From Sphingobacteriales bacterium 39-19 (GTDB lineage: Bacteria; Bacteroidota; Bacteroidia; Chitinophagales; Chitinophagaceae): DNA of 64,000 nucleotides. The stretch spans positions 310,001 through 374,000 of the forward strand of contig MKTX01000007.1 in the NCBI GenBank assembly GCA_001898465.1, written 5' to 3'. Under the pieces are notes generated by a model, which searched no databases, was not told where the DNA came from, and saw only the letters and a program-made list of their open reading frames with translations. The translations under genes were made by a program, and so were the position numbers. Within the stretch, counting starts at the first letter, position 1; each line of letters starts with the position of its first letter. Below are positions 61,135 to 64,000 of the stretch, piece after piece.

Positions 61135-63366
61135 TTACTCTGTATCAAAACGATCTACTCTTTCAATACCGGGTAAGCTGTGTAATTTTTCTACCAGTTC
61201 ATCTAACTCCTCTTTATCGTGAACAAATATTTTTACATTCCCTTCAAAAATCCCTTCTTTTGCTTCAATCGTCATAGCTGCAATATTAAATTTCATTTCG
61301 CCACTTATCAGGTTGGTTATTTTATGTATAACGCCCACATCATCAAGTCCAATGATTTTTAAACCGGTAAGGAAAGAGATCTCTTTATTTTTTACCCACT
61401 TTGTTTTTACCACCCGGTGCCCATAATTGGCCAGTAAACGTGCGGCATTGGGGCAATTGGTACGGTGAATTTTTAATCCTTCGCCGGTTGTTACAAAACC
61501 AAATACATCATCGCCGGGTATTGGCTTGCAGCAATTGGCAATGCTATATACAATACGGTCGCTGCTTTCGCCGAAAATGATCAGTTCGGTATCTTTTTTT
61601 TCTTTCCGGGAAGGGTCATATTCCTTTTTTTCTTCTACCGGTTTGGGTTCTGGCCTGGGGGCAATCAGCTTATCGCCTGATACCGTAAATTCTTTGAGTT
61701 CTTTTAAGTCTATTTTTTTTCGGGCTATATCATACAGCAGGTCCAATGAATTCCCGGTTTTATAAAAATTACTCAGCTCTTCCAGGTTGCTTTGGCTCAT
61801 GGATACATGCATGCTGTCTAGCTTGCGTTGTAAGATGTATTTACCATCTTCGGCAATGGTTCGTTTTTCTTCTTTTAATGTATCTTTTATTTTTGATTTG
61901 GCTTTGCTGGTTACTACAAAATTCAGCCACTCCGAATTGGGTTTTTGTTTCGCACTGGTAATAATTTCTATCTGGTCGCCACTGCGAAGCTTATGGCTAA
62001 TGGGAACAAGTTTATGGTTTACTTTAGCGCCAATACATTTGCTGCCTACGGCAGTATGTACGCCAAAGGCAAAATCCAGTGCCGTAGCGCCTACGGGTAA
62101 CATTTTTACATCACCCTTGGGTGTGTACACATAAATTTCCTCGGTTAAGAAAGAGGTTTTAAAATCTTGCAGGAAATCAAATGAACTGTCTTCCTGCCCG
62201 GTAAGGGCTTCCCGTATTTGCTCAAACCATTTATCAAAACGATTTTCTTCCGAAGTGCCTTCTTTGTATTTCCAGTGAGCTGCCAGGCCTTTCTCTGCAA
62301 TCTCATTCATGCGTTTAGTACGAATCTGTACTTCTACCCATTTTCCTTGTGGCCCCATAACAGTGGTATGCAAGGCTTCGTAGCCGTTGCTCTTGGGGTT
62401 GCTTAACCAGTCTCTCAGGCGCTCTGTGCTGGGGTTATATGCATCGGTTATAATGCTGTAAATTTTCCAGCAATCTTCTTTTTCTTTTTCGGGGGGTGAA
62501 TCTACAATAATGCGAATAGCAAAGAGATCATAAACTTCTTCAAAAGCCACACCTTTCTTTTTAATTTTATTCCAGATAGAGTGAATGCTCTTCGGCCGCC
62601 CATATATTTCAAAATTTAATCCTGTTCTTTCCAGTTTTGATTTTAGCGGCCTTATGAAATCATTGATATAGCGGGTACGTTCTCTTTTGGTATCCTGTAA
62701 TTTTTGAGCAATAAACCGAAAGCTGTCCGGTTCCATATATTTCATGGCCAGGTCTTCCATTTCGGTTTTAATATTATAAAGCCCCATACGGTGGGCTAAT
62801 GGAGCATATACATATACCGTTTCTGAAGAAACCTTTAATTGTTTCTCTCTTTTCATGCTATCTAAAGTTCGCATGTTGTGTAAGCGATCGGCCAGTTTTA
62901 TTAAAATGACACGGGGATCATCCGTAAGAGTAACTAATATCTTCTTAAAATTTTCGGCTTGCTGGCTGGTATTGCTGTCCATTACAGTTGCAATTTTGGT
63001 AAGCCCATCCACAATTTTTGCGATTTCATTACCAAATTCCCGTTGTATATCCTGTAAAGTGATATCGGTATCTTCTACGGTATCGTGCAGCAAAGCGCAA
63101 ATCGTACTGCGGATACCCAGCCCAATTTCTTCTACGCATATTTTAGCCACAGCCAGTGGATGTAAAATATAGGGTTCTCCACTTTTCCTGCGCATGGTTT
63201 TGTGCGCTTCTGCTGCCATCTCAAAAGCATGCCTTAAAAGTTCCTTATCGCCCGGCTTAAGCTTGCTCTTTAAAGCTCTCAATAAGGCACGGTATTGCCT
63301 TAAGATCTCTTTTTTTTCTTCTTCTTCGTTTAACCGGTAAGCTGGTATTGTTTCTGTTACTTCCAC
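61135..63366 (-). CDS. Bifunctional (p)ppGpp synthetase/hydrolase (RelA/SpoT family)
   Basis: Protein of 743 residues. Domains in order: HD hydrolase (about 45-195, with TICALLHDTVEDTDI and LIKLADRLHNMRTL, complete), synthetase (about 225-345, with IYGRPKSIHSIWNK and DLFAIRIIV, YEALHTTVMGPQG), TGS (about 405-465, EEIYVYTPKGDVKMLPVGATALDFAF, as pieces), linker and ACT (about 670-743). Both catalytic halves look intact, so it is a bifunctional Rel rather than a synthetase-only RelA. It controls the stringent response. The start is GTG at 63366, since a stop lies before any in-frame ATG. Confidence 0.95.
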   Translation of the reverse strand: MEVTETIPAYRLNEEEEKKEILRQYRALLRALKSKLKPGDKELLRHAFEMAAEAHKTMRRKSGEPYILHPLAVAKICVEEIGLGIRSTICALLHDTVEDTDITLQDIQREFGNEIAKIVDGLTKIATVMDSNTSQQAENFKKILVTLTDDPRVILIKLADRLHNMRTLDSMKREKQLKVSSETVYVYAPLAHRMGLYNIKTEMEDLAMKYMEPDSFRFIAQKLQDTKRERTRYINDFIRPLKSKLERTGLNFEIYGRPKSIHSIWNKIKKKGVAFEEVYDLFAIRIIVDSPPEKEKEDCWKIYSIITDAYNPSTERLRDWLSNPKSNGYEALHTTVMGPQGKWVEVQIRTKRMNEIAEKGLAAHWKYKEGTSEENRFDKWFEQIREALTGQEDSSFDFLQDFKTSFLTEEIYVYTPKGDVKMLPVGATALDFAFGVHTAVGSKCIGAKVNHKLVPISHKLRSGDQIEIITSAKQKPNSEWLNFVVTSKAKSKIKDTLKEEKRTIAEDGKYILQRKLDSMHVSMSQSNLEELSNFYKTGNSLDLLYDIARKKIDLKELKEFTVSGDKLIAPRPEPKPVEEKKEYDPSRKEKKDTELIIFGESSDRIVYSIANCCKPIPGDDVFGFVTTGEGLKIHRTNCPNAARLLANYGHRVVKTKWVKNKEISFLTGLKIIGLDDVGVIHKITNLISGEMKFNIAAMTIEAKEGIFEGNVKIFVHDKEELDELVEKLHSLPGIERVDRFDTE

Positions 63367-63494
63367 TATTACGAATTTAGTTTAAATAATGGCTCGGTCA
63401 AAAAAACACTTTATAAGACGGGTACATTCTTAAAAAATTTTCCTATAAATTGTGTAGATTAAAATTCTACTTCTATAGAAACTTACTCTTATGA

Positions 63495-63827
63495 ATAGAA
63501 AATCCCCCCCAAGGGATTCAAACAGTAAAAGGCCAGCTGTTAACTACACAATGGGGCCAGGGCTGTACTTTTAATGATTTAGCGCCACTGATGACTTGCG
63601 CAACCAACTGTAATCAAAGAGCCTGTACAGGGTGTGTAGCCACTGCAATGGCGCAGGTTATACGCTATTGGTAGCCAACTAATTCTTATAATTATAATTA
63701 TGCATCAATGCCTGCTGCATATGGGAATGCAGTGGTGCAAAGATTAATGTGTGATGCTGGTATTGACGCTGCAACGAGTAAGTTTGGATACATCTATCCA
63801 TATTCAAACAGTATATCTATTCAATAA
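63495..63827 (+). pseudogene. Broken C10 family (streptopain-like) cysteine protease
   Basis: In one frame from 63495 the translation shows WGQGCTFNDLAPLMTC, ACTGCVATAMAQVIRYW, then an in-frame TAG (63672-63674), then the C10-like continuation PTNSYNYNYASMPAAYG, VVQRLMCDAGID and a stop at 63825. TGCVATAMAQ is the catalytic Cys block of C10 peptidases (SpeB and Bacteroidota secreted proteases); YW followed by Y-P and LM-x-x-x-G are family landmarks. The gene is truncated at both ends, lacks a signal peptide and the catalytic His part, and is broken by a stop; an upstream run of 7 C could also mark a frameshift. No start codon is clear. Confidence 0.75.
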
Positions 63828-63849
63828 ATACTATAAGTTTTTACTTAAA

Positions 63850-63890
63850 ATAATAGCTAATGGCCGCTCCATACGGTTATTAGCTATTAT
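63850..63890. terminator. Hairpin after the C10 pseudogene, possible terminator
   Basis: An 11-bp perfect outer stem (ATAATAGCTAA/TTAGCTATTAT) continues into a GC-rich inner stem around a 7-nt loop. The T-run is weak, so the terminator call is moderate. It lies before the tRNA-Leu promoter. Confidence 0.5.
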
Positions 63891-63931
63891 AATTTCAATT
63901 AAATTTCTTCATTTTTATTAAATAAATCCCC

Positions 63932-63939
63932 TACTTTTG
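63932..63939 (+). promoter_or_regulatory. Candidate -7 promoter element of tRNA-Leu
   Basis: TACTTTTG matches TAnnTTTG, 11 nt before the tRNA-Leu. The expected -33 TTTG is not clearly seen. Confidence 0.5.
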
Positions 63940-63949
63940 CACCCCATTT

Positions 63950-64000
63950 GCGGATGTGGCGAAATTGGCAGACGCACTAGACTTAGGATCTAGCGGAGCA
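63950..64000 (+). tRNA. tRNA-Leu (anticodon TAG), 5' part, cut by window end
   Basis: Starts GCGGATG-TG-GCGAAATTGGCAGACGC as in leucine tRNAs (piece given as separate parts). The anticodon stem CTAGA/TCTAG encloses the loop CTTAGGA, giving anticodon TAG, reading leucine CTA. The variable arm and 3' half are beyond the window. Confidence 0.85.

Noticed and set aside
1..64000. CRISPR array, insertion sequence, integrase, prophage or secretion operon
   Set aside because: No regularly spaced repeats, transposase, recombinase or phage genes were seen on either strand.

Overview
The window looks like a chromosome segment of a member of the Bacteroidota, most probably close to the Chitinophagaceae. 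The evidence is a PorP/SprF-type outer membrane protein, the gliding genes gldE and gldD, a SusC/SusD pair, BshC, a LptE-SecG operon linked to miaB, an AT-rich composition, and promoters of the Bacteroidota form (TTTG, about 20 nt, TAnnTTTG). Genes are dense, on both strands and mostly vertically inherited. I see no integrase, transposase, prophage, rRNA or CRISPR array.

Region by region. 0-7.5 kb: small housekeeping genes (methyltransferase, EI24 membrane protein, 3-methyladenine glycosylase, PorP/SprF, uracil phosphoribosyltransferase, adenine deaminase, two exported proteins). 7.5-12 kb: minus-strand operon miaB, sigma-54 activator, lptE, TPR protein, secG. 12-15 kb: conserved hypothetical, Fe-S protein, ATP-grasp protein, YceI protein. 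15-22 kb: long minus-strand envelope-sugar cluster (dihydroorotase-like protein, DUF4199, GT2, GT4, GmhA, heptose nucleotidyltransferase-like protein, GmhB-like phosphatase, exported protein). 22-29.3 kb: tRNA-Pro, SusC, SusD, M14 carboxypeptidase. 29.4-39.8 kb: LemA, DUF2207, SMUG2-like glycosylase, lipocalin, ferritin, S1/P1 nuclease, M49-like peptidase, UbiD, lipoprotein. 39.9-43.9 kb: rimO, bshC, ruvX, def. 44-47.3 kb: LURP-one protein, then an exported trio with LpoB-like and COG3014-like lipoproteins. 47.3-50.3 kb: RNase G, a 29-residue ribosomal protein, TPR protein, HU. 50.4-55.6 kb: mutY, ssb, gldE, gldD, DUF3109, class D beta-lactamase. 55.6-63.4 kb: BatB-BatC fusion, ispG, nadB, a 56-residue protein, bifunctional Rel. 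The end holds a broken C10 protease gene and the 5' part of tRNA-Leu.

The least ordinary features are these. The envelope-sugar cluster holds a dihydroorotase-like protein without metal ligands, and a heptose nucleotidyltransferase homologue whose nucleotide-binding signature is replaced in frame. The SusC/SusD pair has a metallocarboxypeptidase instead of a glycan enzyme. RNase G has a TTG start and a structured leader behind the 29-residue ribosomal protein gene. A C10 (streptopain-type) protease pseudogene lies beside tRNA-Leu. I found no single complete novel defence or mobile system; the surprises are divergent enzymes inside otherwise conserved operons.
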